Below are positions 1 through 9,627 of a stretch of 64,000 bases of DNA, piece by piece. This DNA comes from Proteus vulgaris (GTDB taxonomy: Bacteria; Pseudomonadota; Gammaproteobacteria; Enterobacterales; Enterobacteriaceae): the NCBI RefSeq assembly GCF_016239305.1, contig NZ_JAEHOQ010000001.1:124001-188000 (forward strand), given 5' to 3'. Under the pieces are notes generated by a model. That model had not been told where the DNA came from. It was given only the letters and a program-made list of their open reading frames with translations, and made no database searches. The first letter of the stretch is position 1. Each line of letters starts with the position of its first letter. The translations under genes were made by a program, and so were the position numbers.

Positions 1-48
1 CAATCAAGCTTAATGGTGACAGCGATGTTGGAGAAATTAAAAGACTAA
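1..48 (+). CDS. mtnN: MTA/SAH nucleosidase, C-terminal end (partial)
   Basis: Only the last 15 codons and the TAA stop are in the window. The residues read QSSLMVTAMLEKLKD, which resembles the C-terminus of E. coli MtnN (Pfs), where a similar SSLMV stretch precedes the end. MtnN hydrolyses 5'-methylthioadenosine and S-adenosylhomocysteine. The gene lies immediately upstream of btuF in enterics, which supports the call. The assignment rests on a short tail plus synteny, so it is moderately secure. Confidence 0.7.
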   Translation, partial: QSSLMVTAMLEKLKD

Positions 49-80
49 TTAAGTCGAAATGATCCTAATATCCCTTTATC

Positions 81-136
81 AATACCCCACCTTTATTTTT
101 TGCTTATTCTAAGATAAAAAATAGGTGGGTATTTTT
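81..136 (+). terminator. Hairpin between mtnN and btuF
   Basis: Arms at about 81-92 (AATACCCCACCT) and 123-133 (AGGTGGGTATT) pair with one bulged C and are followed by a short T run. The A/T-rich loop can extend the stem. It looks like a terminator or attenuator after mtnN, and it ends 15 bases before the chosen btuF start. Confidence 0.55.
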
Positions 137-151
137 GCTATTGGAAAAGTA

Positions 152-979
152 ATGCGTTTATTTATCAATCTTGGATTATTGTTCTGTTCATTATTTTGGC
201 TCAATTTTTCTATTGCTCTCACGCCGGCTGATCGTGTTATTACACTATCGCCGTCAGCCACTGAAATGGCTTATGCCGCAGGTATGGGGAATAATATTGT
301 TGGAGTTAGTGCTTATTCTGATTATCCAGAAGATGCCAAAAATATTGAACAAGTCGCTAATTGGCAGGGGGTTAATATCGAGCGCATTCTATTATTAAAA
401 CCCGATTTAGTTATTGCATGGCAAGGCGGTAATCCACAACGCCCATTAGATCAGTTAAAAGCTTTGGGTATTCCTATTATTTATTCTGATCCACAAAGTA
501 TCGAAGAGATAGCAGACGATCTCGTTACCCTTTCCAATTATAGCCATCATCCTGATATTGCAATAAAAAACGTCCAACAATTGCTCCAGCAATACCAAGC
601 GTTGCAGCAACAATATGCATCAAATAAATCAAATCAACCCAAGAAAAAAGTATTTATTCAATTTGGGATGCAACCGTTATTTACTACATCAAATAACACA
701 TTACAGAGTCATATTACTGAACTTTGTGGCGGTGAAAATATCTTCGCTAACAGCTCGGTAGCATGGCCTCAAGTAAGTCGTGAGCAAGTACTTACAAAGC
801 AACCTGATTTGATCATATTCAGTGGTAAAGCAGATCAAGTACCTACAGTAAAAGCATTTTGGCAACCTCAACTTACTGTACCCGTTATTGCTATTGATGA
901 AAGCAGTTTTAGCCGACCTGCACCGCGTATTATTAATGCGGTACAGCAAATTTGCGAGGCAATAGCAACGAACAATTAG
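152..979 (+). CDS. btuF: Vitamin B12 periplasmic binding protein BtuF
   Basis: Cobalamin-binding protein of the BtuCDF ABC importer, acting in the periplasm. The 275-residue product starts with a hydrophobic signal peptide ([20 protein letters not shown], cleavage probably just after) and continues with the helical-backbone metal/cobalamin receptor pattern, including [17 protein letters not shown] near the mature N-terminus. The reading frame stays open upstream to a GTG at 125, but that codon lies inside the preceding hairpin and would put extra residues before the signal peptide. ATG 152 is preceded by GGAAAAG and is preferred. The enteric order mtnN-btuF supports the call. In E. coli yadS sits between btuF and erpA; it is missing here and a repeat-like stretch takes its place. 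No B12 riboswitch is seen upstream. Confidence 0.92.
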   Translation: MRLFINLGLLFCSLFWLNFSIALTPADRVITLSPSATEMAYAAGMGNNIVGVSAYSDYPEDAKNIEQVANWQGVNIERILLLKPDLVIAWQGGNPQRPLDQLKALGIPIIYSDPQSIEEIADDLVTLSNYSHHPDIAIKNVQQLLQQYQALQQQYASNKSNQPKKKVFIQFGMQPLFTTSNNTLQSHITELCGGENIFANSSVAWPQVSREQVLTKQPDLIIFSGKADQVPTVKAFWQPQLTVPVIAIDESSFSRPAPRIINAVQQICEAIATNN

Positions 980-1059
980 CAATATAACTAATTACCCAAT
1001 AGTCACTAATACACAGCCCTTTAAACAACCAATTTCATTCTCAAAGGACAAAAAATCCG

Positions 1060-1257
1060 CACCTAAAATTTAGCGCATCGCAGAAGATCCATTTGAGTAG
1101 AGACAAAGATATCACCCACAGACAAGAGTTGTGAGCGAGTAAGCAGTGCAACAAGGCAGACAGCGAACAGTAAGCGGAGCATACATTAGTATGTGAACAT
1201 TACGAGCACGGCTATAACGCCGTGGCACTACTGCACTGCCACGACGCAAAAGAAGGA
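1060..1257. repeat. Repeat-like palindromic intergenic element
   Basis: The space between the convergent btuF and erpA genes is GC-richer than most spacers here. It contains outer inverted arms GCAGTGCA (1143-1150) and TGCACTGC (1232-1239), an inner CATAC-ATTA-GTATG palindrome (1180-1193), and a perfect 6-bp hairpin CACGGC-TATAAC-GCCGTG (1207-1224). The nested symmetry resembles short interspersed enteric repeats such as ERIC, but the ERIC core is not present. Boundaries are approximate. It could fold as a long RNA stem at the 3' ends of both genes. Confidence 0.5.
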
Positions 1258-1602
1258 TCAGATACTGAAAGAAGAACCGCAACCACACGTACTCTTAGCA
1301 TTAGGATTCGTCACAATAAAACGCGACCCTTCCAACCCCTCTGTATAATCCACACAGCCACCGACTAAATACTGCAAACTCATCGGATCAACCACTAATG
1401 CAACGCCTTGTTTTTCTATGGTCATATCACCTTCATTCATTGCATCATCAAAGGTAAAACCATACTGGAATCCGCTACAACCGCCACCTGTGATATAAAC
1501 GCGTAAACGCAGATTTGGATTTTCTTCATCCGCAATCAAATCTTTTACTTTATTTGCAGCCGCGTCAGTAAATTGTAACGGCAGAGCCATATCATCACTC
1601 AT
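1258..1602 (-). CDS. erpA: Iron-sulfur cluster insertion protein ErpA
   Basis: A-type carrier that passes Fe-S clusters to apoproteins, notably the isoprenoid enzymes IspG and IspH. The 114 residues match E. coli ErpA in length and nearly throughout. The three conserved cluster cysteines are present: Cys42 in GGGCSGF and Cys106/Cys108 in the CGCGSSFSI tail. An additional cysteine at position 83 (GGCVDY) replaces a serine found in E. coli as I recall it. The start MSDDMALPL agrees with the family. The gene diverges from hemL across a 275-bp spacer, as in other enterics after loss of clcA. Confidence 0.97.
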   Translation of the reverse strand: MSDDMALPLQFTDAAANKVKDLIADEENPNLRLRVYITGGGCSGFQYGFTFDDAMNEGDMTIEKQGVALVVDPMSLQYLVGGCVDYTEGLEGSRFIVTNPNAKSTCGCGSSFSI

Positions 1603-1877
1603 TGTTCACTCCAGACTGGGTATTCCAGCAAAAAAACAGCCAGCAAAAATTTATATTTCTTGCTGATATAATATGGTGATTATCTAATACCTGCTCATAA
1701 CCTTCAAGTTTGTTGTGGACAAAATACACTTTTTGCTACCTATCACTTTTTACGATAAACCACTTACTTACAATAACAGTGATAAATCAAAATGTTGTTG
1801 TCGTGTATTTGGCTTCATCTGCGTGGTGCTTTAGAATACGCCTTAATCTTACGCTCACCCATCATTAGGAGTCTGAC

Positions 1878-3164
1878 ATGAGCAAGTCTGAAACGCTTTA
1901 TAATCTCGCACAACAAGTGATCCCCGGCGGTGTCAACTCACCTGTTAGAGCATTTAACGGTGTAGGTGGAACCCCTCTTTTTATTGAACGTGCTAATGGT
2001 GCGTATATTTATGATGCTGATGGACGTGCTTATCTTGACTATGTCGGCTCATGGGGACCTATGGTTTTAGGCCACAACCACCCTTCCATTCGTCATGCAG
2101 TCACTGACGCGGTACAAAAAGGCCTCAGTTTTGGCGCACCAACGGCGGCTGAAGTTGAAATGGCAAACTTAGTCACTGAACTTGTACCTTCAATGGACAT
2201 GGTTCGCATGGTGAACTCAGGTACAGAAGCAACAATGAGCGCGATCCGCCTTGCCCGTGGTTATACTGGTCGTGACAAAATCATTAAATTCGAAGGTTGC
2301 TACCACGGCCATGCCGATTGCCTATTAGTAAAAGCGGGCTCTGGTGCATTGACTATGGGGCAACCCAACTCACCAGGTGTACCGGCTGATTTTGTCAAAC
2401 ACACCTTAACCTGTACTTACAATGATTTAAATTCTGTACGCCAAGCATTTGAAAACTACCCTGAAGAAGTCGCTTGTATCATTGTTGAACCTGTTGCGGG
2501 TAATATGAACTGCGTACCACCAAAAGCAGACTTCCTGCCGGGCTTGCGTGCATTATGCGATGAATTTGGTGCACTACTGATTATTGATGAAGTTATGACA
2601 GGCTTTCGCGTGGCATTAGGGGGCGCACAAGCTTATTACGACGTTGATCCTGACTTAACATGCTTAGGTAAAATCATCGGTGGCGGTATGCCAGTGGGTG
2701 CATTTGGTGGACATATGGAAGTGATGTCTAAACTTGCGCCAATTGGCCCTGTTTATCAAGCAGGGACTTTATCAGGTAACCCAATTGCAATGGCTGCAGG
2801 TCTAGCATGTTTACATGAAGTATCACAACCAGGTGTTCATCAAACATTAGATGAACTAACAACAATGCTGGCGGATGGCTTACTTGAAAAAGCACAACAA
2901 GCGGGTATCCCAATGGTTATCAACCATGTTGGCGGTATGTTTGGTCTGTTCTTTACGGATGCAAAAGAAGTCACTTGCTATCAAGATGTGATGAACTGCG
3001 ATGTTGAACGCTTTAAACAATTCTTCCATTTAATGCTAGAAAAACGCATCTACCTTGCACCTTCAGCATTTGAAGCCGGCTTTATGTCTATTGCTCATAC
3101 CAAAGAGGATATTCAGCGCACTATTGATGCTGCGGAATATGCTTTTGCTCAAATGAAGGGTTAA
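1878..3164 (+). CDS. hemL: Glutamate-1-semialdehyde 2,1-aminomutase
   Basis: PLP enzyme that converts glutamate-1-semialdehyde to 5-aminolevulinate, the committed tetrapyrrole precursor. The 428 residues correspond to the full family length. The PLP lysine is Lys265 in [10 protein letters not shown], and the class-III aminotransferase cofactor aspartate lies in [12 protein letters not shown]. The start ATG is preceded by TTAGGAGTCTGAC. The gene is monocistronic, ending in a strong terminator shared with mrcB. In E. coli fhuACDB lies between mrcB and hemL; here they are adjacent and convergent. Confidence 0.97.
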   Translation: MSKSETLYNLAQQVIPGGVNSPVRAFNGVGGTPLFIERANGAYIYDADGRAYLDYVGSWGPMVLGHNHPSIRHAVTDAVQKGLSFGAPTAAEVEMANLVTELVPSMDMVRMVNSGTEATMSAIRLARGYTGRDKIIKFEGCYHGHADCLLVKAGSGALTMGQPNSPGVPADFVKHTLTCTYNDLNSVRQAFENYPEEVACIIVEPVAGNMNCVPPKADFLPGLRALCDEFGALLIIDEVMTGFRVALGGAQAYYDVDPDLTCLGKIIGGGMPVGAFGGHMEVMSKLAPIGPVYQAGTLSGNPIAMAAGLACLHEVSQPGVHQTLDELTTMLADGLLEKAQQAGIPMVINHVGGMFGLFFTDAKEVTCYQDVMNCDVERFKQFFHLMLEKRIYLAPSAFEAGFMSIAHTKEDIQRTIDAAEYAFAQMKG

Positions 3165-3211
3165 TACCCCATTATTTTTTTAATAAAAATAATATGTAAA
3201 TAAACAAAAAA

Positions 3212-3236
3212 ACGGCACCTTATGTGCCGTTTTTAT
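3212..3236. terminator. Bidirectional terminator between hemL and mrcB
   Basis: Perfect 7-bp stem ACGGCAC (3212-3218) / GTGCCGT (3224-3230) with loop CTTAT, flanked by an A run on the left and a T run on the right, so it can work for both convergent genes. Confidence 0.9.
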
Positions 3237-3257
3237 TTTATCTAACCACCTGATCAC

Positions 3258-5564
3258 TTACTCAGAAAACAGATCTTGTAACCATTTTGGTGCACCACTT
3301 TCATCGGTATCTTCCTGAAGGGGGGTGCATAATCCATCGGGGTTTGCTGTCCACACAGGTAGAGTACGAACACCACCGCCATAACACGCAAAGTTGCCCT
3401 GAGCATCAACAGACATTTCAGCAATATCTTCTGGCACAGATGGCGTTAATTTCAGCGGAGCCTGATTCTCTAAATAGTTACGATACAGCAACAACGCCCC
3501 TGTTGAACCTGTCAAGTTTGTTGGACCATTATTATCACGTCCCATCCATGCAATGGTGACTTCTTTACCATCAATTCCCGCAAACCAGCTATCACGTAAA
3601 TCGTTAGTTGTACCTGTTTTACCTGCAAGGTTGTAATTACCATATTTTGGTTTTAATACACGCCATGCTGTCCCTGAATTAACCACTTGTTGCATACCAA
3701 ACAACGTCATATAAGCAGCTTGAGGCGAAACCGTCGTTTCAGCTTGAGGATAACTTTGGTAAAGCACGGTACCATCTTGAGTTATAACCGAACGCAATGA
3801 CGATATTTTGGCTCTGTTACCTAAACTACCAATCGTTTGGAATGTTTGAGCGACTTCCATTGGTGTTAAGTTTAACGCCCCAAGAAGCATCGCTGGGACT
3901 TTTTCCAGATTTTCCGCTGGTGCGCCCAAATTAATCCATGTTTTGATCACTTGGTCTAATCCCACCTCTAAACCAAGATTCACAGTAGGTATATTGCGCG
4001 ATGTTGCTAACGCATCCACCAGCATTAACTTACCTTTATAACCACGATCGTAGTTACGCGGTTGCCAAGGCTTACCCCCGGGAATAGGCACAGAAATAGG
4101 TTCATCCGCAAGCCAGGTATTTAAGCGAAAACGTTCTGGTTCACTTAATGCCGTTAAGTAGGTAGCTGGTTTTGCTAAAGAACCAATTGAACGACGGGCT
4201 GATAATGCACGGTTAAAGCCCGCATATTGTGGTTGAGAGCCTCCCACTAAGGCTCTAACTTCACCACTTAAGCGATCCACAACAACCATCGCTCCTTCAA
4301 GATCGTCAATTTTACGAACTTTACGTATATCCGCGACACCCACTTCAACCGCTTTTTCAGCTGCATCTTGCGAAACTGGATCTAATGTAGTGAAAATTTT
4401 CGTACCTGATAAATCTTTTACTTTATCGCCTAAAATTGTTTGTAATTCTTGGCGAACCAATTGCATAAATGCAGGTTGAGGCGTTAACGCTTCACTGCGA
4501 GGCTTTACACCTAAAGGACGTGCACTTAATACGTTATAAAGTTCTTGATCGATTATCTCTTGGGTTTGCAGTAGTTTTAATACCACATTACGGCGCTCTA
4601 ATGCTGCCTTTGGATTACGCCATGGATTATAAGCAGATGCACCTTTTACCATACCCACTAAAAGTGCTTGCTGATCAAGACTTAATTCATCAACGGGGCG
4701 ACCAAAATAGTAGAGGCTAGCTAAAGGAAAACCTCGAATTTGTTCATCACCACTTTGCCCTAAAAAGACTTCATTAAGATACAGTTCTAGAATGCGATCT
4801 TTGCTATAACTCGCATCCATAATAATGGCCATATAGGCTTCATTTAGCTTTCTTTTTAACGTTCTTTCGTTAGTCAAAAACAGGTTTTTCACTAACTGTT
4901 GCGTTAAAGTACTACCACCTTGAACCGCTTTACCTGCAGTAAAGTTCGCTAATACTGCACGGCCAATAGAATAAAAACTAATACCGTCATGCTCATAGAA
5001 ACGACGATCTTCTGTTGCAATTAATGTATCCACTAATAATTGTGGAAATTTATCTCTTGCCAAGAATAAACGTTGTTCACCATTGGCAGATTGCATCATA
5101 GTAATTAATTTAGGATCAAGACGGAAAAAACCAAACTGACGCTGATTTCCCATATTTGTGATGCTAACAAGAGAATTTTGCTCAAAGGTCAACTTAGCCA
5201 AAATTTGCTCTTCACGCCCATCAGGAAAATCAAAAGGTCGGCGCAACATCTCAATCGTGTTGCCTCTTACCACAAATTCGCCGGGACGTGTGATTTTGTT
5301 GACATTACGATATTGCATGCCTTCAAGTAAGCTCACCATCTCTTTTTGGCTATAATTCATGCCTGGCTCTAAGTTGACGGTGCGTCCGTAAACAGCAGCA
5401 GGCAATTCCCAAACATTGCCATCAAGGCGCTCTTTGATTTGAGAATGTAAATAAACACCATAAATGCCCATTAAAACCGCAACGACAACCGCAATTTTAA
5501 CAAATAACCAAAACCAAAAACGACCTCTTTTGGCTTGCTTTGCTGGTCTTTTCTTTCTACTCAT
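3258..5564 (-). CDS. mrcB: Penicillin-binding protein 1B (bifunctional)
   Basis: Inner-membrane class A PBP that polymerises and crosslinks peptidoglycan. The 768 residues begin with a Lys/Arg-rich cytoplasmic tail, then one membrane segment (about 16-38), a UB2H-like region, the GT51 glycosyltransferase domain with catalytic Glu185 in ATEDRRFYEHDG, and the transpeptidase domain with SLAK (Ser462, Lys465), SRN (522-524) and KTGTTND (649-655). It is shorter than the long E. coli isoform (844), mainly at the two ends. It lies 128 bp downstream of hrpB on the same strand, as in E. coli. All catalytic motifs are intact. Confidence 0.96.
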   Translation of the reverse strand: MSRKKRPAKQAKRGRFWFWLFVKIAVVVAVLMGIYGVYLHSQIKERLDGNVWELPAAVYGRTVNLEPGMNYSQKEMVSLLEGMQYRNVNKITRPGEFVVRGNTIEMLRRPFDFPDGREEQILAKLTFEQNSLVSITNMGNQRQFGFFRLDPKLITMMQSANGEQRLFLARDKFPQLLVDTLIATEDRRFYEHDGISFYSIGRAVLANFTAGKAVQGGSTLTQQLVKNLFLTNERTLKRKLNEAYMAIIMDASYSKDRILELYLNEVFLGQSGDEQIRGFPLASLYYFGRPVDELSLDQQALLVGMVKGASAYNPWRNPKAALERRNVVLKLLQTQEIIDQELYNVLSARPLGVKPRSEALTPQPAFMQLVRQELQTILGDKVKDLSGTKIFTTLDPVSQDAAEKAVEVGVADIRKVRKIDDLEGAMVVVDRLSGEVRALVGGSQPQYAGFNRALSARRSIGSLAKPATYLTALSEPERFRLNTWLADEPISVPIPGGKPWQPRNYDRGYKGKLMLVDALATSRNIPTVNLGLEVGLDQVIKTWINLGAPAENLEKVPAMLLGALNLTPMEVAQTFQTIGSLGNRAKISSLRSVITQDGTVLYQSYPQAETTVSPQAAYMTLFGMQQVVNSGTAWRVLKPKYGNYNLAGKTGTTNDLRDSWFAGIDGKEVTIAWMGRDNNGPTNLTGSTGALLLYRNYLENQAPLKLTPSVPEDIAEMSVDAQGNFACYGGGVRTLPVWTANPDGLCTPLQEDTDESGAPKWLQDLFSE

Positions 5565-5692
5565 GAACTGTATCTCTCATTAAAACCCCTTTATCACGGG
5601 ATAAAGAAGCCTAACATTGTCGCTATTTTTCTGTGTGATCACACAAGAAAGCTCTCAAATATAAATAACACTAGGGTAAAACTTACATTTAT

Positions 5693-8143
5693 TTATTGGC
5701 TATATTTTTTTACTCGCCGTGTAGGTGCAGTATTCGCGGGTGAATCAGGCCACAAATGTTTTGGATAACGCCCTTTCATCTCTTTTTGCACCTCTTTATA
5801 ACTTCCAACCCAAAACGTTGCTAAGTCTTGTGTTTTTTGAATAGGTCGATGAGCTGGTGATAATAACTCCATTACAACGGGTAATTGACCATTTGCTACA
5901 ATAGGGCTTTGTTTCTCACCATAAACTTCTTGGATGCGGATCGCGATAACCGGTGGTAACTCTAAATCATATTGGATCGCCACTTTTGTACCTGTTGGCG
6001 CTAAATAATGCGTTGGAAATAAACTTTGTAGCAACTGATTTTCATGCCACGTTAATTGGTTTTTAATAATTGTATTAATATCAATTTGTTGTAATGCTTT
6101 TAATGTCTGAATTTCGCCCAATTCGGGCAATAACCATGTTTCTAAAGTTTCAAGTAATGCAGATCCATCTAAATCGGGTAATAAGGCTTCTGGGCACCAT
6201 TTTTTCGCTAAAGAAAGCCGTATAAAAAACTGTTGAGTCTCTTCGCTAAGGGCTAATACATTTAAGCCGTTATCTCTCAACCAGTTCAATAATGCTTGTT
6301 GCATTTGTTGTTTATTAGGTTTGTCTAATTGACGCTGACTTAAGGTTAATCGCCCTAATTGACGTTGTTGCCAAGTGATTAATGTACCGCGTTTTTCATC
6401 CCATTCAACCGTGGTATTCTCTTCAATAAGTTCAGAAAAAGTCGTTGATATCTCATCAATATCAATAGGCAGCGCTAATAAGATACGCACATCAGCATAA
6501 TGTGTACTTTGAAGCAACAACGGCGCTAAAATCCAAGGTGCACCACTTATTGATTGAGTGTCGTCCATCATTGCACCCTGCCCATTAGCTAAACGAAAAC
6601 GACCTTGATTATCACGATTTTTAGCAATTCTATCAGGAAACCCGACAGCTAATAATGAACCCAACAATTCCGGACAAAAAGTCCCTTTTCGATGTTGAGA
6701 AAGTTGCTTTTCACGCCGTGCCCAGAAAGTATTTTTTTGTTGAGTAATCCACTCTAGATTAATTTCTTGTCCTCGTGGTGGCTCTTCAAGGATTGCACAT
6801 AAGCGAGAAGCCGTAGCAAGATGATTGTCACTTTGTTCGCTAGCATAATCTAATATTGCCGCGAGTCGAGGATCTATTCCCCATTGCGCCATACGCAAGC
6901 CACGCGGTGTTAACCCATCTTGTTTATCAATAGCGCCTAAACGATATAATAAATCTTTAGCTGCATTCAATGCTTGTGGCGAGGGTGTATCTAGCCAATT
7001 CAACTGATTAATATCGCGACATCCCCATTGCAATACGGAAAGCCATAATGAGGATAAATCGCTACTTAAAATTTCTGGTACTTGATGAGAGGCAATTCTT
7101 TGTGATTGTTCTTGGCTCATTAAATGCCAGCAAATTCCAGCCTCAAGGCGACCCGCACGTCCTGCCCTTTGAATTTGTGATGATTGGCTAATTCGCTGGC
7201 GTAACAAGCTGGTGACACCGCTTTTTAAATCAAACTGAGCGCGTTTCTCAATCGCACTATCCAATACAAGGCGGATGCCTTCAATTGTTAAGCTGGTTTC
7301 TGCGATATTGGTCGCAAGTACCACTTTTCGATAGCCTATTTCTGTAGGTTCAATCGCTTTTTGTTGCTCCGCTAATGACAACGCCCCATACAGTGGAAAC
7401 AACAACACATGTTTATCCACTTTATCTTTTAGTATTTCAGTAACGCGCATAATCTCTGCACTACCTGGCAAGAATATCAACATGGAGCCCGCTTCTTGCG
7501 CCAGTAATCGCAAAGCCATGGTGGCAATTTCTTGCTCAAAAGGTTGATGCGTATTAATAGGAGAATATACTCTTTCGACCGGGTAACTGCGCCCTTGAGC
7601 GCTGATCATGGGCGCCTCAGGTAATAATGCCGTGAGTTTTTGATTGTCTAAGGTTGCTGACATAATCAAAACACGCAAATCATCGCGTAATCCCATTTGG
7701 ACATCGAGTAATAGAGCCAGAGCTAAATCAGCCTGTAAACTGCGTTCATGAAATTCATCTAACATCACAAGGCTTACACCAGTCAGTTCTGGATCTTGCT
7801 GTAACATGCGGTTTAATACACCTTCTGTTACCACTTCAAGTCGAGTGTGCTGACTCACTTTGCTTTCTGCTTTCATACGATAACCTATCGTATGACCCAC
7901 TTCTTCATTAAGCTGACTTGCTAAACGATACGCAATGCTTTTAGTGGCTATTCGTCTTGGCTCTAATAAAATAATTTTGCCGTCGAAAAGGTTTTGCTGA
8001 AGTAAATAGAGGGGAAGCGCTGTTGATTTACCTGCACCTGTTGGCGCATGAAGTAAGACTTGTGGGGATTGTTTTAACGCAGTAACGATATTTTCCGTTA
8101 CTTCAAAAATTGGCAATAAATGCACACAGGCTCCATGACTCAT
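5693..8143 (-). CDS. hrpB: ATP-dependent helicase HrpB
   Basis: DEAH/RHA superfamily-2 helicase; its cellular role in enterics is not well defined. The 816 residues carry Walker A APTGAGKST (33-41), DEFH (129-132), SATLD (motif III) and the QRAGRAGR motif VI, followed by the long HrpB-specific C-terminus. The start MSHGACVHLLP is preceded by GAGAAAG at suitable spacing. It diverges from sfsA across 67 bp, an arrangement shared with E. coli. Family length is about 820, so the gene is complete. Confidence 0.94.
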   Translation of the reverse strand: MSHGACVHLLPIFEVTENIVTALKQSPQVLLHAPTGAGKSTALPLYLLQQNLFDGKIILLEPRRIATKSIAYRLASQLNEEVGHTIGYRMKAESKVSQHTRLEVVTEGVLNRMLQQDPELTGVSLVMLDEFHERSLQADLALALLLDVQMGLRDDLRVLIMSATLDNQKLTALLPEAPMISAQGRSYPVERVYSPINTHQPFEQEIATMALRLLAQEAGSMLIFLPGSAEIMRVTEILKDKVDKHVLLFPLYGALSLAEQQKAIEPTEIGYRKVVLATNIAETSLTIEGIRLVLDSAIEKRAQFDLKSGVTSLLRQRISQSSQIQRAGRAGRLEAGICWHLMSQEQSQRIASHQVPEILSSDLSSLWLSVLQWGCRDINQLNWLDTPSPQALNAAKDLLYRLGAIDKQDGLTPRGLRMAQWGIDPRLAAILDYASEQSDNHLATASRLCAILEEPPRGQEINLEWITQQKNTFWARREKQLSQHRKGTFCPELLGSLLAVGFPDRIAKNRDNQGRFRLANGQGAMMDDTQSISGAPWILAPLLLQSTHYADVRILLALPIDIDEISTTFSELIEENTTVEWDEKRGTLITWQQRQLGRLTLSQRQLDKPNKQQMQQALLNWLRDNGLNVLALSEETQQFFIRLSLAKKWCPEALLPDLDGSALLETLETWLLPELGEIQTLKALQQIDINTIIKNQLTWHENQLLQSLFPTHYLAPTGTKVAIQYDLELPPVIAIRIQEVYGEKQSPIVANGQLPVVMELLSPAHRPIQKTQDLATFWVGSYKEVQKEMKGRYPKHLWPDSPANTAPTRRVKKYSQ

Positions 8144-8210
8144 TAACTTTCTCGGCTTGGCATTGTAGCATTAGCGCTTTATTAAAGATCGTATTTTCAT
8201 CGGAGTTGTC

Positions 8211-8921
8211 ATGAAATTTGAGCAACCACTACAATCTGCCACTTTACTAAAACGGTATAAGCGTTTTTTAGCAGACGTTGTTACCCCTGATGGGGAAGAA
8301 TTCACGCTTCATTGCGCCAACACTGGGGCAATGACAGGATGTGCGACTCCCGGTGATACTGTTTGGTATTCCACCTCTTCAAATGCAAAAAGAAAATATC
8401 CCCACAGTTGGGAACTTACACAAACTCAAACTGATGATTGGATTTGTGTAAATACATTAAGAGCGAACGATATTGTTGCGGATGCCATTGAAGCGGGTGA
8501 TATTCCAGAATTATCTGAATATAAAGAGATAAAACGAGAAGTCAAATACGGGAATGAGAATAGCCGTATTGACATTTTACTTAAATCAAATCATAAAGTT
8601 GACTGCTATATTGAAGTGAAATCAGTCACATTGTTAGATAACGGGATGGGTTATTTTCCTGATGCCAAAACACAACGTGGTCAGAAACATCTTCGAGAGT
8701 TGACGGCTATCGCAAAATTGGGTTTAAGGGCTGTCTTATTCTACGCAGTTCCCCATACTGGCATTACGGAAGTGACTGTTGCTAAAGAGATTGACCCTGA
8801 CTATGCTTCATTGCTAAAAGAAGCACATGACGCAGGGGTTGAAATCTTGTGTTATCGCATCAATATTAGTGAATACAATTTAACAATTGGACAGCAATTA
8901 CCTTTTATTTCAAATGGTTAA
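8211..8921 (+). CDS. sfsA: Sugar fermentation stimulation protein SfsA
   Basis: SfsA-family protein of 236 residues (E. coli 234). The family combines an N-terminal OB-like nucleic-acid-binding part with a C-terminal nuclease-like fold; its first described phenotype was stimulation of maltose metabolism. Recognisable blocks are [15 protein letters not shown] (about 32-46), the restriction-endonuclease-like YIEVKSVTL (about 143-151) and [15 protein letters not shown]. The start ATG follows ATCGGAGTTGTC. It precedes dksA as in E. coli. Exact biochemical function is uncertain for the family. Confidence 0.93.
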   Translation: MKFEQPLQSATLLKRYKRFLADVVTPDGEEFTLHCANTGAMTGCATPGDTVWYSTSSNAKRKYPHSWELTQTQTDDWICVNTLRANDIVADAIEAGDIPELSEYKEIKREVKYGNENSRIDILLKSNHKVDCYIEVKSVTLLDNGMGYFPDAKTQRGQKHLRELTAIAKLGLRAVLFYAVPHTGITEVTVAKEIDPDYASLLKEAHDAGVEILCYRINISEYNLTIGQQLPFISNG

Positions 8922-9117
8922 TTGATTTTCATGGTTTTAGTTAAGCATTTTTTAACTAAAAAGGGACATTTACTTGCGTGCCTTCACACCATGAGAAAAC
9001 TTATTAAAGGAATAATTGCTATCCTCGCGGGCATCTGCTATTTATAGCGCCCTATTTTTTCCCCTTCCTGTTTTGAAGGTGGGGATTATTCAGAAATGCG
9101 TATGTAGGAGAAGCATT

Positions 9118-9573
9118 ATGCAAGAAGGGCAAAAGCGTAAAACATCGTCCATGAGCATTCTCGCTATTGCTGGCGTTGAGCCATATCAGGAAAAAGCGGG
9201 CGAAGAGTACATGAACGAAGCCCAATTAGCGCATTTTAAGCTAATACTTGAATCTTGGCGCAATCAGCTCAGGGATGAAGTCAACCGCACCGTTACTCAT
9301 ATGCAAGATGAGGCGGCAAACTTCCCCGATCCCGTTGACCGTGCTGCACAAGAAGAAGAATTCAGCCTTGAGCTGCGTAACCGTGATCGTGAACGTAAAC
9401 TCATTAAGAAAATCGAGAAAACACTGAAAAAAGTTGAAGATGATGACTTCGGCTTCTGTGAATCTTGTGGCGTTGAAATCGGCATCCGCCGTTTAGAGGC
9501 TCGCCCTACCGCCGATTTATGTATCGACTGTAAAACATTAGCTGAAATCCGTGAAAAGCAGATGGCTGGCTAA
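9118..9573 (+). CDS. dksA: RNA polymerase-binding transcription factor DksA
   Basis: Secondary-channel factor that works with ppGpp in the stringent response. The 151 residues closely match E. coli DksA: coiled-coil with the [12 protein letters not shown] tip (acidic Asp-Ala region) and the zinc finger CESC...CIDC (Cys114, 117, 135, 138). The open frame extends upstream to 9016, but ATG 9118 ([11 protein letters not shown]) is the family start and follows TAGGAGAAGCATT. It is followed by a terminator and then gluQ. Confidence 0.97.
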   Translation: MQEGQKRKTSSMSILAIAGVEPYQEKAGEEYMNEAQLAHFKLILESWRNQLRDEVNRTVTHMQDEAANFPDPVDRAAQEEEFSLELRNRDRERKLIKKIEKTLKKVEDDDFGFCESCGVEIGIRRLEARPTADLCIDCKTLAEIREKQMAG

Positions 9574-9583
9574 TTGATGGGCC

Positions 9584-9613
9584 AACGCCTCAACCTAATA
9601 CGTTGAGGCGTTT
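9584..9613 (+). terminator. Terminator/attenuator between dksA and gluQ
   Basis: Perfect 11-bp stem AACGCCTCAAC (9584-9594) / GTTGAGGCGTT (9602-9612) with a 7-base loop and a short T run. It ends only 15 bases before the gluQ start, so read-through would control gluQ expression. Confidence 0.85.
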
Positions 9614-9627
9614 ATCTGAATCTTTCG

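Noticed and set aside
1-151. Cobalamin riboswitch upstream of btuF
   Set aside because: The spacer is only about 100 bp, has no B12-box-like sequence and is filled by a terminator-type hairpin.
171-398. 75-codon frame inside btuF
   Set aside because: Overlaps the well-supported btuF frame on the same strand; no independent signal.
1060-1257. ERIC element
   Set aside because: The symmetry is similar, but the ERIC core with GGGG/CCCC tracts is not found; kept as an unnamed repeat-like element.
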